Origin: Buxus sempervirens
Taxonomy: Eukaryota > Streptophyta > Magnoliopsida > Buxales > Buxaceae
Direction: 5' to 3'
NCBI GenBank assembly: GCA_947561395.2
Contig: OX387182.1
Coordinates: 48,539,949 to 48,603,948 of the forward strand
Length of the DNA stretch: 64,000 nt
This document shows positions 1-13,203 of the stretch, piece by piece; within the stretch, counting starts at the first letter, position 1; the number at the start of each line of letters is the position of its first letter. Under the pieces are notes generated by a model. It did no database searches, was not told where the DNA came from, and was given only the letters and a program-made list of their open reading frames with translations. The translations under genes and the position numbers were made by a program.

Positions 1-996
1 GCCAACCCATCATTGTACTGGATGGGTTCTCCCGCAATAAGACGATGACCGTGTACTCGGCATGTAACGCCCCGGATCTGAGTCACGAAATAACACCGTA
101 ACTCATCCCCGGAGGTTAATTTAAAACACAGGATCGCAATATCAGAGTGAAGGAAAAACATGAATACAACAAGAGCTATATAACAGAGTGCGCTAAAATA
201 TTCCCAAACTAAAATAAAACTCACATGACCCAAGTAACTACCCTCAAGTATCGAGCTCTCCATGAGTATCTGAAAACAAAACAAAACAACGGGGTGAGAT
301 ACGAATATCCCAGTGAGCAACACATGCATGCACAAATACATTTAGTTCAGTTCTAAAAACATGCCACGATTACAAATCATATACAACGATGATAACACGT
401 ATAACCCAACAAAACTTCAACAATCTAATTTACTTCCGTGAGGAAAACCATCAAATAAACCAAGCAGTAAAGACGATATCAATTATGCATATAGCCGTAA
501 AGTCACGTATAACCAGGTAGCAATATATCGAAGAAAACATAGTTCAACAACTCAGGTTTTTGAAATACTAGAGTGTTTATCATGGGCCACTCCGCACCAA
601 TAGACCAGCGAATAAAACATATCACGTCAAACAAAAACAAAACCCCACAGTGGTCAATGTTATGCAATTATTTGATTGGTTAATCCACATGCCAGAGCTG
701 CCTTCACACCTCCATGTACACAGTTCCGGTCCTCTCAGGGTTTCGGATACTCTGAAATGACGGCCTACTCAGGGTTTCGTCATCCAGTGCCGGCCTACTC
801 CGGGTATCGGCACTGACAACCAGAACTACTCAGGGTATCTGGCTGCTCTACACTGGTAGTGGCAACACTTCGTGGCCATGCCATTTCCCCAATAAAACAA
901 AGGCATCACATTACTAAGCTTAGATTCTGGATTCAGGATAAACTAAATCAAAACCGATAAATCGCCGATAAAACACTGCATTCAGTATGCACATCA

Positions 997-1193
997 CAAG
1001 TTGTTCCAACCAGAACATCCACTCACAAGTGTTCCAACCAGAACATCCATTCACAAGTGTTCCAACCAGAACATCAACTCACAAGTGTTCCAACCAAAAC
1101 ATCCACTTACAAGTGTTCCAACCAGAACATCCATTCACAAGTGTTCCAACCAGAACATCAACTCACAAGTGTTCCAACCAGAACAGCAACTCA
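997..1193 (+). repeat. 28-bp minisatellite, seven copies
   Basis: Seven head-to-tail units each contain the core GTTCCAACCAGAACA. Unit starts are 997, 1026, 1054, 1082, 1110, 1138 and 1166, and the first unit carries one extra base. Because 28 is not a multiple of three, successive units rotate through all reading frames, which explains three overlapping short open frames here. It lies inside the solo LTR at 63-3237. Confidence 0.95.
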
Positions 1194-1840
1194 TAAAATT
1201 CGAAGGTTCCCAATCTCACAACAACATTTTCATGCAATAACTTCCTTAAGTGCACCGTGCATTCAAAGGTGAACTAGCATAATAGTGTAGATGAAATTTC
1301 AGTAAAACAAATATGGTTTCAAAACTGACTTTTCAGAAGTAACACATTATACAGATTCTACTACAGCATCAAATCTTCGATTAAACATAAATCAGCGAAA
1401 CATCTATATTCTCAATTTCGCTTTCATAATCCAATCAATCAAAACGAATGTTGTAAAAACCTCAAAACACATTTTAGATGAGTGGGATTGTCTTAGGATC
1501 CCCTATAAGGTCACCATACCAAGAAGCAATCAATTCTGAGATAAAAAGTTTCGGACCTCAAAATATTCTAAGTTTGGTTAAAAACGTTGACTTTTGGTAT
1601 ATAATTTTTCTAGACAAATCCACAAGGAGTTTCGGGCTCAAATTTTGGTTGTAGTCTATTGATGGGTAAACACATCTCCTAGAATTTTCTGGGCTCCTGA
1701 ATCACTCGTCTGGGTATTAAACCCAAACCGGGCTTTTTGATTAAAACCGGGATTTAGGCATGAACTGGAAAGTTGACTTTTTATTGGCTGGGAATTAGAC
1801 CTTGGAAGTATTTTTATTAGTTCCAAATGGGGGGTAAAAC

Positions 1841-1920
1841 CTTATTTACATGTAAAGACTTAAGTAAATGGAGCAATAAATACACAGGACATTTACTTAA
1901 ATGTCTTTCATGTAATTAAG
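1841..1920. repeat. Long hairpin within LTR U3
   Basis: Arms of about 30 bp (1841-1870 and 1890-1920) are imperfect reverse complements; the left arm contains CTTATTTACATGTAAA and the right ends in CATGTAATTAAG. A closely similar hairpin sits at 59217-59298 in a different solo LTR, and a related one at 51111-51174. Confidence 0.8.
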
Positions 1921-1965
1921 GGGGCTATTTTCAACAAATTCTATAATTTGGTAAGTGTATTGGAC

Positions 1966-2220
1966 TAGGCGCTCATTTCCTGAAGTGAGCGCTGAGTGGG
2001 CGGTGGCTCCTTTCATTAAAATAGGCTGGCGCTCACTCGTGGACGAGTGGGAGCGAGCCAGGCGCCAGACCGGCGTGAGAAGAGCGGGAGAAGGGCGCGG
2101 GAAATTGAGGTAGGCGCGAGCTGAGCGCGGAGTGGGCGCTAGCTCGGCGCCGGGTCACTTTTTCTTGGCGCTTACTTCCTAAGTGGGCGCCAGGTAGGCG
2201 CCAAGTGGGCGGTAACCCAC
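1966..2220. repeat. GC-rich cluster of short palindromes in the solo LTR
   Basis: In otherwise AT-rich DNA this block contains several inverted repeats built from GGCGC / GCGCTC words, for example GGCGCTCATTT paired with AAGTGAGCGC near 1968, and GGCGCTTACTT paired with AAGTGGGCGCC near 2167. It follows the 1841-1920 hairpin, the same order as in the LTR at 58768-61634. Confidence 0.7.
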
Positions 2221-3237
2221 TACGATTTCCAGTTCTCTGTTAATCCCAGAAATCCAACTCTGGCTGAAATTTTTCAATCTGTAACCACTTATCTAGCCTC
2301 CTAATACTCCCAGGACACATCCAAACCTAATTTGGATTTAATCTACATGATTTCCAGTTATCCCCAATTTCACTGTACAAAACCCTCCGTAACTGCTTTT
2401 GCCTAGAAAACACACCGAGAATACTTCAATCATAAACAATGCATTCATTCAACCAAATACACGAATTAATCCGAAAACTCGGTTGTAAAACAATGCCACT
2501 CACATTTCGATGCTCCCAAGTCCTGGAAACGAGAAACCCAGAAAACCCCAAACCCGATCGGCCGTCGGCTTGCTCTAGTCGAACAGAGGTTCGCTCGCGA
2601 GGGAAAGACTCCTCCGACTTCTGATCCGCGAAACTCACTGACCATAAATCTTCTCCACCTTGACTCTCCCACAGCACTTTTTCTTCTCATTCTCTCGAAG
2701 AACCCTAACAAACGCCGCAGCCGCAAACCTTCAACTCAAGGTATCCGCAAACGAAAAGAAAACCCTACGAGTTAAATACGCTAGGTATTTACTTACCTTA
2801 TATACACTTGATTTGGTGCAATGCTTGCCCACCAAGATTCCTACCTATTCAACTCATTTGAGTGTGCGATCAGGTAACTGCCACTCCACAGATAACCTAC
2901 ATTAGCACCTTCCAATTTATAATGAATTTCAATCACACTATTATCGATTTATTTAAACCAATATTTGATGCCTATTTAACTTAATTTTAAACCTTCATAA
3001 TTTAGGCTTGGGAATTTCCGAGATTACCCTCACTTGTTCCAACACCGTACTGCCAAAATCCAAATCCATGGAAGTCCAATAACCAAAGTTTCCCATTTTA
3101 ATAATTCATCCTATTTAACATTTTGAAATTTACTCTAATTAATTTCCTTTTCTCTATTTCTAAAGTTCTCATTAATTAAATAAGTTTTAAAAGCATAAAA
3201 TCTAAATTTTAATGTTATTAAAATTCGGGATTTTACA

Positions 3238-3790
3238 CGGCATATCGCACTTAAGCCGGGAGGTGGCATAGTGAACACTGGCATTACCTAGTTAAAGACA
3301 GTCTTATTTCATGAGTCCTGCAGCGACTTATCAACTGTTGATTTGATGTTACATATATGTTTGTTGAACTGGATTATTTCTGTATTTTATACTGATTGCT
3401 TGGATTACTGTTGAATTACTCGGATTATTCGGAACTGAGGTGTTATCGCTACTGTTGCATGATTTACAACTGTATCATATTTCAGAACTTATGAACTGTA
3501 TTTGAGCATGCATGTGCTGCTTACTGGGATATTCGTATCTCATTCCTTTCAGTTTTGTTTTGTTTTCAGATTCTGTTAAGGACGGCACCAGCGGGTATAT
3601 GCTTGGTTCATGTGAGTTAGCCTTGGGTTACAGTATTTTATTGATGAGCTTGGGTTATAGTGCACTCTGATTATCCAGTTATTGATTTATTCATGTTTTC
3701 CTTCACTTTGATTTGCTATCCTGGGTTATATATTAACCTTCAGAGATAAATTACGATTTTACCTACGTAACTTGGATCCGGGGCGTTACA
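3238..3790 (-). mobile_element. LTR fragment, minus sense, interrupted by a solo LTR (also 1-62)
   Basis: Read on the minus strand this begins at 3790 with TGTAACGCCCCGGATCC, the same terminus as the neighbouring solo LTR in the opposite orientation. The element continues across the 63-3237 insertion into 1-62 and leaves the window on the left, so its other end and its target duplication cannot be seen. A motif block with GCATGTG...TTGCT and a TTTTGTTTTCAG tract near 3505-3570 recurs in the solo LTRs at 63-3237 and 7699-12396, which ties the three to one broad family. No coding sequence is seen. Confidence 0.6.
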
Positions 3791-4786
3791 ACCTAAGCGC
3801 TTAGGAGCCTGGGTTGAGCGACCTCGGGAAAAACGTAGATCATAAATGTTTGTTCTCTGTAAATCGGAGATCAGCACCTCTATCTTGAATTTAATCGTTC
3901 GAAACATCTCAAATATCTTCCATATCATCTTAGTAACACAAATACATGCTCATAGAGTTAATCAAACAACAACTATAATAATTTCACTTAATTTTCCGAT
4001 TATACATATGAAATAGCAATTCTCTCTCTAAAGCATGATCAAACCTCATTCGAATGAAATTAAAGCCGTAAATTAGGTTTTGAAGGGTGCTACTTACCTC
4101 TATTAAGCTCAGATTTGAACTCCAATCTCTAATGTTTGCAGATCTGAACTCAAACAATGATTGTATGCATACTTCTTCCTAATCTGATCGAACCATTAAT
4201 TTCTCCCAATCAGAGGCAATTCCCTGTAATAACCACAATTTGCTCTTGAAGCCGATTCCTTCTCTGATTTCACCTCCAATCTGATCGACTACTCCCTGAT
4301 CTCTCTATTTCCTCCTTCTTCCTCTTCTTCAGAATCTCTTGTTATTCTCCTTAGCTCCAGAAGTTTCTAGATTCCCCAAATCAACTAACATGCTAACAAC
4401 CTTCCCCTATTTATAACCAACTATTGCCGCCCCATTCTTTACTTAAATTCTCTCATGATTTGCTATGGTGTCACTCCACACCAACCTACATGCTCACCCA
4501 ATTAAATTCAAACATTTAAATAATATAATGTACTTCATTTTATTGAAATCTATAATTCTCCCATTTAACAATTAAAATTACTAACTCAACCACTATTAAA
4601 CTAATTAGCTTAATTTAAATAACTCAATTCTCACCCTTAGATTTGATCAAACTCCACAATTTTGAACCTTTACACTTCCACCTATAATATTAAACCACTT
4701 GTTCAATTCATATTATATAAAATACAATTTTATTTAAAATTCATATTATATAAAATACAATTTTATTTAAAATTCGTGATTTTACA
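3791..4786 (+). mobile_element. LTR 3' fragment
   Basis: The fragment ends at 4786 in GTGATTTTACA, matching the 3' terminus of the solo LTR at 63-3237. Its left side abuts the LTR ending at 3790, beginning with the palindrome CCTAAGCGCTTAGG. It appears to be the 3' part of an LTR split by the element to its left. A 33-bp direct duplication occurs at 4705-4770. No gene is visible. Confidence 0.5.
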
Positions 4787-6687
4787 TGGCGGAATCTATA
4801 CTATAAGCTCTTTTGTTTTACTAGAAGGTGCAGAGTTGGGCTAGTTCTTAATTACTACAAGGTATCCTCTGCAGGTCAACCATAAGCCCTAGGTGCAGTA
4901 TTTCTCTCACCTCATTCCTTGAATTGTTCCTATTGCTTAGTCTTTATTTAAAGCAAATAGAGGTATTCCTTTAGGCTAGTTAAATCTTCTATTGCTCTTT
5001 ACGGAATCCTCTATTTTTATATTTTATTATGATCCATGTTTTGATTCCTTTTTTATCATAATTTTATTGTGTTGTTTCAACAAATCAGAATTTAATACGA
5101 ATTTGCTCTTCCATAACACTCAAAAGGAATCTATTTTAATTTGAAAACGGTCAAAGGATCATAGGAATGTCTTGGGCCATGTTAAAGACTTTTTCATCCT
5201 GCTTTTAGGATTATTTTCATTTACTGCAAAATCCACAAGTTTATAACAAAGAAGATCCATATTCTCAATTGTTTGAGAATAAATTACTAGTGTTATAAAT
5301 TAAACTTCACTCCTTATTCTCAATTGTTTTTCTTAGGTATATCAAAGCAATCCATATTCCCCTTTCATTCAAGTTCATGGATTAGAATAAGATTGATGCA
5401 TTATGTGTTGAGCCTTACTTTAATAATATGGCTTAATGTATATGTATTTTGTTTAATTATCATTTATCTTTGAGGATGCTACCTTTCAATTATGTATAAT
5501 AGATATATTGTAAACGTTCAACAAACGCAACTACTGAATGAGGTTTATACTTTATTTTGTATTTCTAGACTAATATTATATCTTTATTCATCAAAATATT
5601 CTTTCCAAACATGTAGTTGTAATATTCTTTCTCCAGTTCTTAAAGCAAAGTATAAACTATCTACTGCTAAAATGATCTACAAAGAATAAAATTCCCCAAG
5701 AAGAAGAGGGCATTGCATTATTATTAAATGAATATATAAATTCATTTCCATAAATTTAAAGTGCAAAATACTAACATTTTCTCATTTCCAATTAGGTGTG
5801 AGGCCAAAAATAAGAGGAAGTAAGTTAAAGATGTTAGATATTGTTCCATCGTAGAATTTAAATGGGTTGCCTTTTTTCCCCCATATTTCTTGCAATGTCT
5901 TTATGGAGTTGGACTTGCAGATAAAATAACGAATCTTGATGATTTACAACGATGTCTATTAAGGTGTAATCATTATTGAATTTCTACAATTTCATTAAGT
6001 GATAAGTTAATCATTTGTATACTTACGGGCCCAAAAACCAATTCATTTCACACTATCCCATATACATTCTTTCGAACACCATTTGATAAGTACTTCATAT
6101 TTTTCCTCTTTCTATTTGTTTTTTGGCCCAGTATAGTTCACTTGACAAAGGTTATTTTTCCTTTAACCAAGTGCAAAAGTTATTCCTTATCCAATATTCT
6201 CCGTGTATTATAAGATTTCGTCTCAAGAAAAACTCTAATTTTTGTAGCTGCCATCGTATACATGAGCACATGGAAAATGCCTTACCCTCCGTCTCTGTGA
6301 ATATAGGCCTTCATAATTTTCTTTTGTTTTTTTTTGACATGGTGATTATTCGTTCACAACAAAGGTGAAAGTAAAAGGTCTTAAGGAACGAATTTTCAGA
6401 TTCACAGAAAATTAAATAATTAAAATTATATTGACATTCAATTTCATCGATTTTGCTTTCAAGCTATTGTTTTTTTATTTTGGTATAGAAAAATTCAATT
6501 ATTTGTTTCTAAAAACCAATCAAATTTTATCCCAACTTCTTATAATATTTCCTTTATTTTTCATTTGAAAAAAATATATATATCTGAAAACCACTCAAAA
6601 CACATTTTATAATTTCATTTTTTTTATAGTCATAATTATTTTTCCTGTTTCTTTAAACTGAAGTATTATAATTAATAAACATGTTTG
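4787..6687. other. AT-rich DNA, no gene recognised
   Basis: Only short open frames without recognisable domains are present. The stretch ends at a Helitron-type 3' terminus (6716), so part may be Helitron body, but no 5' terminus was found. Confidence 0.5.
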
Positions 6688-6716
6688 CCTGTGCAAAGCA
6701 CGGGTCACATTGCTAA
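6688..6716 (+). mobile_element. Helitron-type 3' terminus
   Basis: A stem-loop CCTGTGC-aaa-GCACGGG (6688-6704, one G-T wobble) is followed about 8 nt later by CTAA and then T, the CTRR-T arrangement of Helitron 3' ends. The matching TC 5' end was not identified, so element length is unknown. Confidence 0.6.
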
Positions 6717-7698
6717 TTTTATTTTATTATGGAAATCAATGTGTTCCACTATGAGCAATAAAAAAAATTCCAATTATACCCCTAACTTTCTAGAATATCC
6801 AAAATAGCATAAGGTTTTTTAAATTTACAAAACTCCTCCCCTAGATTTCAACGACCAAGTCTTGTGTATATGGGTTTGGCGGGTCTTGTTCGGTACATAA
6901 GAATTCAAAAAAAAATGGTATAAACTTATCCAAATGGGATTTTAGAAATCCCACTATGTGGACAATAGGACTTGCTCGTCATTTGTTTTTTTTTTTTCGG
7001 CTTTGGAAGCATTCGGTTGAACATTACAGTTTGCAGTTGTGATGTTCAACTGACCTTCCTTGCTGCTGTCTCTCCCCCTTGTTTTCCAGTTTCTTGCACT
7101 GCTCTAATCATGAGTTATTTCCTACACTTGACCAACAAAGAGGGAAGTCTATGCACAACAAATAATTAACTTTATGAGTTGTTGTATTCGGCTGTTTTAA
7201 CAGCCAAACCAGCAACTTATTTTGGTGTTTCCCTATTTTTCTTTTGGTTCAACAACTTAACTATAATTTTTTGTTTTTTTTTTTGGAACTCCTTGAAGTC
7301 TAAAAATGCTCTAAACATTCAAATACCCTTCATGACAATCCTGGAACTGGGTGTGTGAGGTTGGAACAACGAGAGCGCAAGAAAAGAATATAAGTAAAAC
7401 AGAGCATACAATGCTCGTATCAATTGGGTTTTGGTCATTCAACGCTAGCAACCTCTCTATTTCCGATTTTTGGGACTCACCTCTCTTAAACAAGCTGATT
7501 TGATGCATCATAAAGTATACAAAGAAACGATAAAACCACATGAGTTGAGTGAAAAAAGAAGGCTATATTGAACTAATCATTTCGGATGTTCATAACAGAC
7601 GTTTGTGGCAGAATTGTAAAGATTAGTGCTAACTCAATCAAAGAAACACAAAAGAAAAAGAAATACCTGGCTTAATAGCTTGATTACTAGGCTGGAAA
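6717..7698. other. Intergenic, nothing recognised
   Basis: AT-rich sequence with homopolymer tracts. No coding frame with a recognisable family and no clear repeat boundary was found. Confidence 0.5.
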
Positions 7699-8916
7699 TG
7701 TGAGACCCCAGATAATAGATGACTTGCTTAAGTGATTAAGTAAGAGGAATTTAGCATCTCTAATGTATTTTTGTATTGTATTATGAAGGTGAAATGGGAG
7801 GAGCCCAGATTTGAACCATGAAAGCTAATCAAGTGGCTAAGTCAAAGGCTTATAAAATAAAAGGTAAGTTTGACATGCAAGGCATTTTCTTTTTATTAGG
7901 GAAATTCCCTATGGTATTGAATAAAAATTTTATGAGAGAATGGCATGTTTGTAAATTGTGTGTGTGAAGAAGAGAGAGTGGCATGGTGGTAATTATATGA
8001 GTTTATGAGAGGAGGGGCAAACTTGGAAGTTGTTTTTAAACATTTGGGGAAAAACTTGTTAAGTGTGGAGTAGCACATTTTATTCATACATATGAGCCTA
8101 ACCCTTGCTCTCTCCACACTCTACACCCTCTCCTCCTCTCACTGTCTTCTCTTCCCCATTTTCTTCTTTGTTGAGCAAACTTGGGGGAAAACTCTTGCTA
8201 AAGTGAAGGAGAGCTGAACCCTTGTTGGAAGAACCAAGGATTGAAGATTTGAGTGTTGTTTCCATCTTTGCTTGGAGGATTGTGGAGAAATCTCCAAGGA
8301 GCTTAACAGTGAGTTACTCGTGAGTCGCATTTGGGAGCCAAGAGTTAGTCCTTGCTTGAATCAAGTAAGCAACACCTTTCCAACCTAAACCTTGTCTGAT
8401 TTCTTGATTTGAAAAGGGATTTTAGAATTAGGGCATTTGTTTTTTTATGGTTTGATTTAGTTGCAAATGAAATGAGCATGTGTGAATGGTTAGATAGGTG
8501 CTGATTATTAGCTCATTCTATGTGGATTTTATTAAGAGAAACATTAGTAAATGGCTTGGATTTAGGAAAAACCACTCAAAAATCGCATAAGGATTTCGTG
8601 ACCTAGAAAATCACCAGAGCACTCAGCATGGCGCTCAAGCACTATGCCTGGCGCCCATCTTATCCAAACCAAGACTTGCCAGGTGCTTGTGGCAGCTCGA
8701 GTGACATTGCGAGCGCCCCACCTGTGTTCTTTTTATTTTGCAAAATCAAAGAGTGGCGAGTTCCCCCGAGAACTGCGCTAGCTCGAGCTTCAAGTGGACG
8801 CCCAACCCCACACTCAAGTGCGATGCCAGGTGCCCGTGGGAAAAACAACCCAGAAATGAGCGCCCATGCCTACACTCATGCGCTCTATTGAGCGCCCATG
8901 CACAGTTTTCTGTAAT

Positions 8917-11187
8917 TGTAGACACCCCAAATTGCACAAACAATGATCAAAAATCATTATCTCCTGGAAAGCCAGCACAGAATTTGAAGAAAATAAACTT
9001 TTACCTGTATCCGGATACTCAATCCGGATACAAGTACTCCTTCCCGTATCCGAATACTCATACCGGATACATGTGAGCCTTAGTGTATCCGGTACCATGT
9101 ACCGGATACCTTAAGGCCCTTTTTTATCCGGTCTGATATACCGGATACCTTAAGTTTGCTCAAAATTAGGGTTTTCCGAGAGCTTTTCACTTTTACCATC
9201 ATGTCCCTCATTAAATGAGGGGAAATCGCGGAAATAACCTTAGGGTTTAGGTTGGAGGGGTTCTAGACATTAATTTGTGTCTACCAATGACCTTAGCCCT
9301 TGCCTATAAATAGGAGCCTCCTCCTTGAGAAAAAGGGACACAACTCTTGTTTTGAATTCTCGCAAAGAAGAACTCCAAGAGAAGAAGAAAACCGCTATGG
9401 AATCGCCACTCAGGTAAGCCTCAACTTTTCTTTTTATTTTCTGTCTTTACATTCCTAGATCTAGATCTCTTCTTCTACCTTTCTGTAGTGTAAAGCCTTG
9501 TTTGTATGTGTGGAAATCCTTCCCCGGCTCAAAGTATCTCAAGACTCCCCTAGCCGTAAAACGTGAAGGCGGATCTAGGAGAAACGAGACTGGGGATTGA
9601 CCCTAGTGCTAGAACCCATGTAGCATAAGGCCTTTTTGATTGATTGTAAACCGTTCCATATTCAAAGTACCCTTGATTATCTTAAAGAGAACAGAGGGAA
9701 ACGATAATGGAACGGAACCCTAGGCTATGCTAGAACCTATTTTGTTGAATCTATATGCATGTTGTATTGATCTTGCTTGGTTTTTCACTTTTGCACACAT
9801 ATTACATTTTTTTGGTGAATAGGTTCATATTTGGGGTTTATTGCATTTATTGTGATAAAACTCAAATAAATGGCCTCAATCAAATTCTGGAGTGTTTTAA
9901 AATGCTTTTCAAAGGTTTTGGATTCATCTCACACGAATCACACACTTTTTGTCAATTTTCGGATTTGATTTTCTTCAAAAGTGGCTTAGCTTGACAGCAC
10001 CTGTACCCTTACTTCGGACGTCCATAACTTCATCATCCGGATGAATTTTGGGGCGATTCCAGAACCATGGGAAAGGTGAGGCTGTCTAGTTTATGTCCAC
10101 AAAATTTCATGAATTTTCATCTAGCGGATTTTTGACACCTCTCTGTCGAAGTTGAGTGGACAGTTCAGGTTCAAGTACAGAACTTGTCATTTCGACAGAC
10201 CGCCATGTGTTCGATTTAAGTCCGATTCGAGTGATTTTTGTTTCTATGGACTCCTTTACGAGTCTATTTTCAAATCCAGTTGGTTTCATAATTTTTGGAT
10301 CCCATTTGAATTATTGGTAGCCGATTTACTCAGAACTGCTCATTTGCATTTTTCTGGGTAAATCTGTGATCTTCGGGGCCTGTTCGGGAGACCACCCAAG
10401 GCACATCCGAAGGGATTTTTGTATGAGGCTAGTTTCTCTGGAAAGATGGCCATACAAGCTTCAATCACACCAATTTTCGTGGACTTTTATGAAGTGGATC
10501 TTTCTAGAAAATTTTCCAAAGTTGCCCACTTACCACTTTTAAAAATCCCCAACAGCAACTTCAAAGGAGCATAACTCCTAGGATTTTTATCGGATTAACT
10601 TGAGATTTTGCATGAGCTCCTTATTTATCATAATCTTTCAAATAGAGTTGGTTTGAATCAATTTGAAATGGGATTTGAATGGTTTCAAGACAAAGGACCT
10701 TACTTTTTACCAAAATTCCCGGATTTGCCTCAACTTGGTTTTGGCCACTTTTACTTTGATTTCCATCTTTTGAAATATTCCAGAAGTGGTATGGACATAA
10801 GAGAAGATCTAAAATCCATTTGGATCTTCATGTGGAAATATCATACATTGGTCCTTTTTCAAGGCTTTTTCATGATTTTTAGCAAGCTTCTTATTTTCTT
10901 TTTAGCATGAACATACACTTGGCAACCACTTTGTGTGGATGAATGGGGGTGCCTAACACATTCCCCCGTTCATAATCTAATCCCCTTACCCATCTCTGGA
11001 CTTGATTTTCATGTAGGGTTATTTTTACCCTAGAATGTTTCTTTTGGCTATTTTTGCCTACTTTTGAACTCTTTGGTGTCCATTCTCACCCCAAAATCAT
11101 GAATGGTGGCGACTCTCCCGTTTTTGCGTTGAGCCCGTGTGTTGACGGAGGGACGATCACTCCGGTGATTTTTTCCCATGTCTCACA
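8917..11187 (+). mobile_element. Solo LTR of the Tat-element family, 2271 bp, target duplication GTAAT
   Basis: It starts TGTAGACACCCC, ends CCATGTCTCACA and is flanked by GTAAT at 8912-8916 and 11188-11192. It is homologous along its length to the LTRs at 18484-20769 and 38521-40806, with a TATA box (TATAAATAG, about 9305), the CCGTAAAACGTGAAGG segment and four 39-bp-spaced palindromes. No internal region is attached. Confidence 0.95.
9007..9148. repeat. Palindrome cluster, four 25-bp units at 39-bp spacing
   Basis: Units start at 9007, 9046, 9085 and 9124. Each carries GTATCCGG and CCGGATAC arms, with scattered substitutions. The cluster lies about 155 bp upstream of the LTR TATA box and has the same geometry as the clusters in the full-length element. 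Confidence 0.9.
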
Positions 11188-12401
11188 GTAATCATTGAGA
11201 ATTTGTTCATTTTCCAATTTTTGATTGTTCTTAACCTAGACCCTTATTGTGTACACCCTCCAAATGATCCTTGAAAGTGGAGAATCAGAGCCAAAGGAAT
11301 TTTAGAAGTGTTCTTAATGAATTGGGGTCCTGAGTACTCCGTCCTTAATGTGTGAATAAAAACTTGACTTATCACCATGAAAGGCTTCGTTAATCATCAA
11401 ATGAATTGTTTGAACTACACCATGAGAAAGAATTGTTATTATTAAATGCTTATATAGCAAGTGATATGATATGAAGGGCATTGACCCGATTACTTGACAT
11501 GTTATGGAGGGCGGTGGCTCGTTTATATGAGATGATGAAAATGGCATTGGCCCAAATATGTTTGGGGTACGGCTGTGGAGCTACCCTTTATTTGTACAAG
11601 TGCGAGGGACATGAGTTATGACATTTTGGTTAAGTGTAACCATCTTGATGAAATAAAGAATATTACATAATGTACAAACCTTAAGTTATGGATCCATAAA
11701 TCTTAAGTGGGTAAGTTTGTATATAGTGCCAATGCCCACCGCACTTGTACAAATAATTGATGAGATGCGTTGGGTTATTCTTTATTGATTGCTTGACTTG
11801 TTCATGTAAGCATGGAATCACATCACTTTGATTGATATTGAATTGTCGATGATTTAGCTGTTGTTTTTAATTATCCCCATGTCATGGTTTATTTCAAGTG
11901 ATAAGAGCATGAACTGTGTTTTCAAGATCATGCATGTGTTGCTTACTAGGACTTTCGTCTCATAAGTTGTTTTATCGGTTTTGTTTTCAGAGCCGTCGAC
12001 TTCCGGTGTAAAGGATCGGAATGGGGAGAAAGGAAAAGAGAAGGCACCTGGGTATAGAGAGGAGGACTATTATCGTCTCACCTAGGGTCTTTCATTATTA
12101 TGTAGGTCTAGTTTCTTTTTGGACTCATGGAATCTTTTGTAATTGAGAGGTTTGTTTAGATGCCCCATTTTGTATTAGCCAAGTAGTATATGTACATAAA
12201 CTTGTTGTGCACCATGGGAATTTTGTTACCTTTATAGACATCCTTGATATGCACATGCATCAATTGTTCCACTGCTATTACTTCTACAGGAAAGTTTTTA
12301 ATTTACCCACATTTTATTAGGTCCACAAGGCCTACATGTAAGGACTGGGGACAAGTTAGTACCTTGGATGAGTGGACCTGGTTCCGGGTCGTTAGAGGAA
12401 G

Positions 12402-13109
12402 CCCCAGTTCTGCAAATTTCCATGCGTTCCTAGTAGTTCCTTTCTCCAACAAAATCTCACCCTTCTTGCTTCTCTCTTTTTTCTCTCATGAGCTTACTCA
12501 CCTCCCTGTTTCTCTTTTACTCACCGTCAATCTCTTTAAATCCAAATTCAACCCAACTGAGATCTAATTAATTATTTCAGATTTAATGATTATTTAATTA
12601 ATCAATTTATTAATTGGCTTAAGAGAAAAGACTAAAATATCCTTTTTACCACGTTTATCCATTGAATTTCTACCAAAATTTTCAGAATTATTCTCCTTAT
12701 TATTTCTTTTCACAATGTGAATTTGGATAATAATATTTATCCTCCAAATACTTAGCTTAAATCTTTATTCCTCAATATTTCAAATTTATTTTTCCAATAT
12801 TCAAATTTAAAATTATTTAATTATTTCTTCAAAATTCAAGATTCTAAAATATAAAAATAATTAATCTCATAAAAATTCTAAAATAAAATTGACTTCACTA
12901 AAATATAATAATTATTTTAAATTATTAAATATATCAAAGCTCTGTTTTTCATGCATTATATTGTATGGCCTTAAGTCTCATGTTAAATATATTGATTATT
13001 TTAGTACACTCAAAAAAACTACGAATTAGGGGTGGTGTGTATTTATTTGGCAGGGTTTTAGCAGAACTGCGCGCCATTAAAAATCCCTAAAACAGATAAA
13101 AAAAAATTA
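12402..13109. other. AT-rich DNA, no gene recognised
   Basis: No convincing coding frame was found. An AT-rich block with many TTAATTA-type words fills 12560-12960. Confidence 0.5.
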
Positions 13110-13162
13110 ATGATTTCGCTTGGCAGGTTCCATCCATGAAGATTCACGAAGTCTCCGACATA

Positions 13163-13203
<41 letters not shown>

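Larger units (their letters stand above)
63..3237 (+). mobile_element. Solo LTR, 3175 bp, with target duplication CGGCA
   Basis: The sequence starts TGTAACGCCCCGG and ends GGGATTTTACA, and is flanked on both sides by CGGCA (58-62 and 3238-3242), the 5-bp duplication expected for Ty3/gypsy integration. No internal region or second LTR is attached, so it is a solo LTR left by LTR-LTR recombination. Plus sense is chosen because its U3-like block at 1740-1870 matches, in the same direction, the LTR at 58768-61634. It contains a 28-bp minisatellite, a long hairpin and a GC-rich palindrome cluster, listed separately. Short open frames inside it are shadows of these repeats. Confidence 0.85.
7699..12396 (-). 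mobile_element. Solo LTR, minus sense, interrupted by a second solo LTR
   Basis: On the minus strand it begins TCTAACGACCCGG at 12396, where TG is expected, and ends GGGGTCTCACA at 7699. Flanks are GGAAA (7694-7698) and GGAAG (12397-12401), a 4 of 5 match consistent with an aged target duplication. After removing the 8917-11187 insertion and its duplication, about 2.4 kb remain. The GCATGTG...TTGCT and TTTTGTTTTCAG block at about 11930-11990 links it to the LTRs at 1-3790. GCGCTC / GGCGCC words are concentrated at about 8620-8900. The changed first dinucleotide lowers certainty. Confidence 0.6.

Noticed and set aside
987-1272. Three overlapping open frames with TSVPTRTS-like repeats
   Set aside because: They are the three frames of the 28-bp minisatellite.
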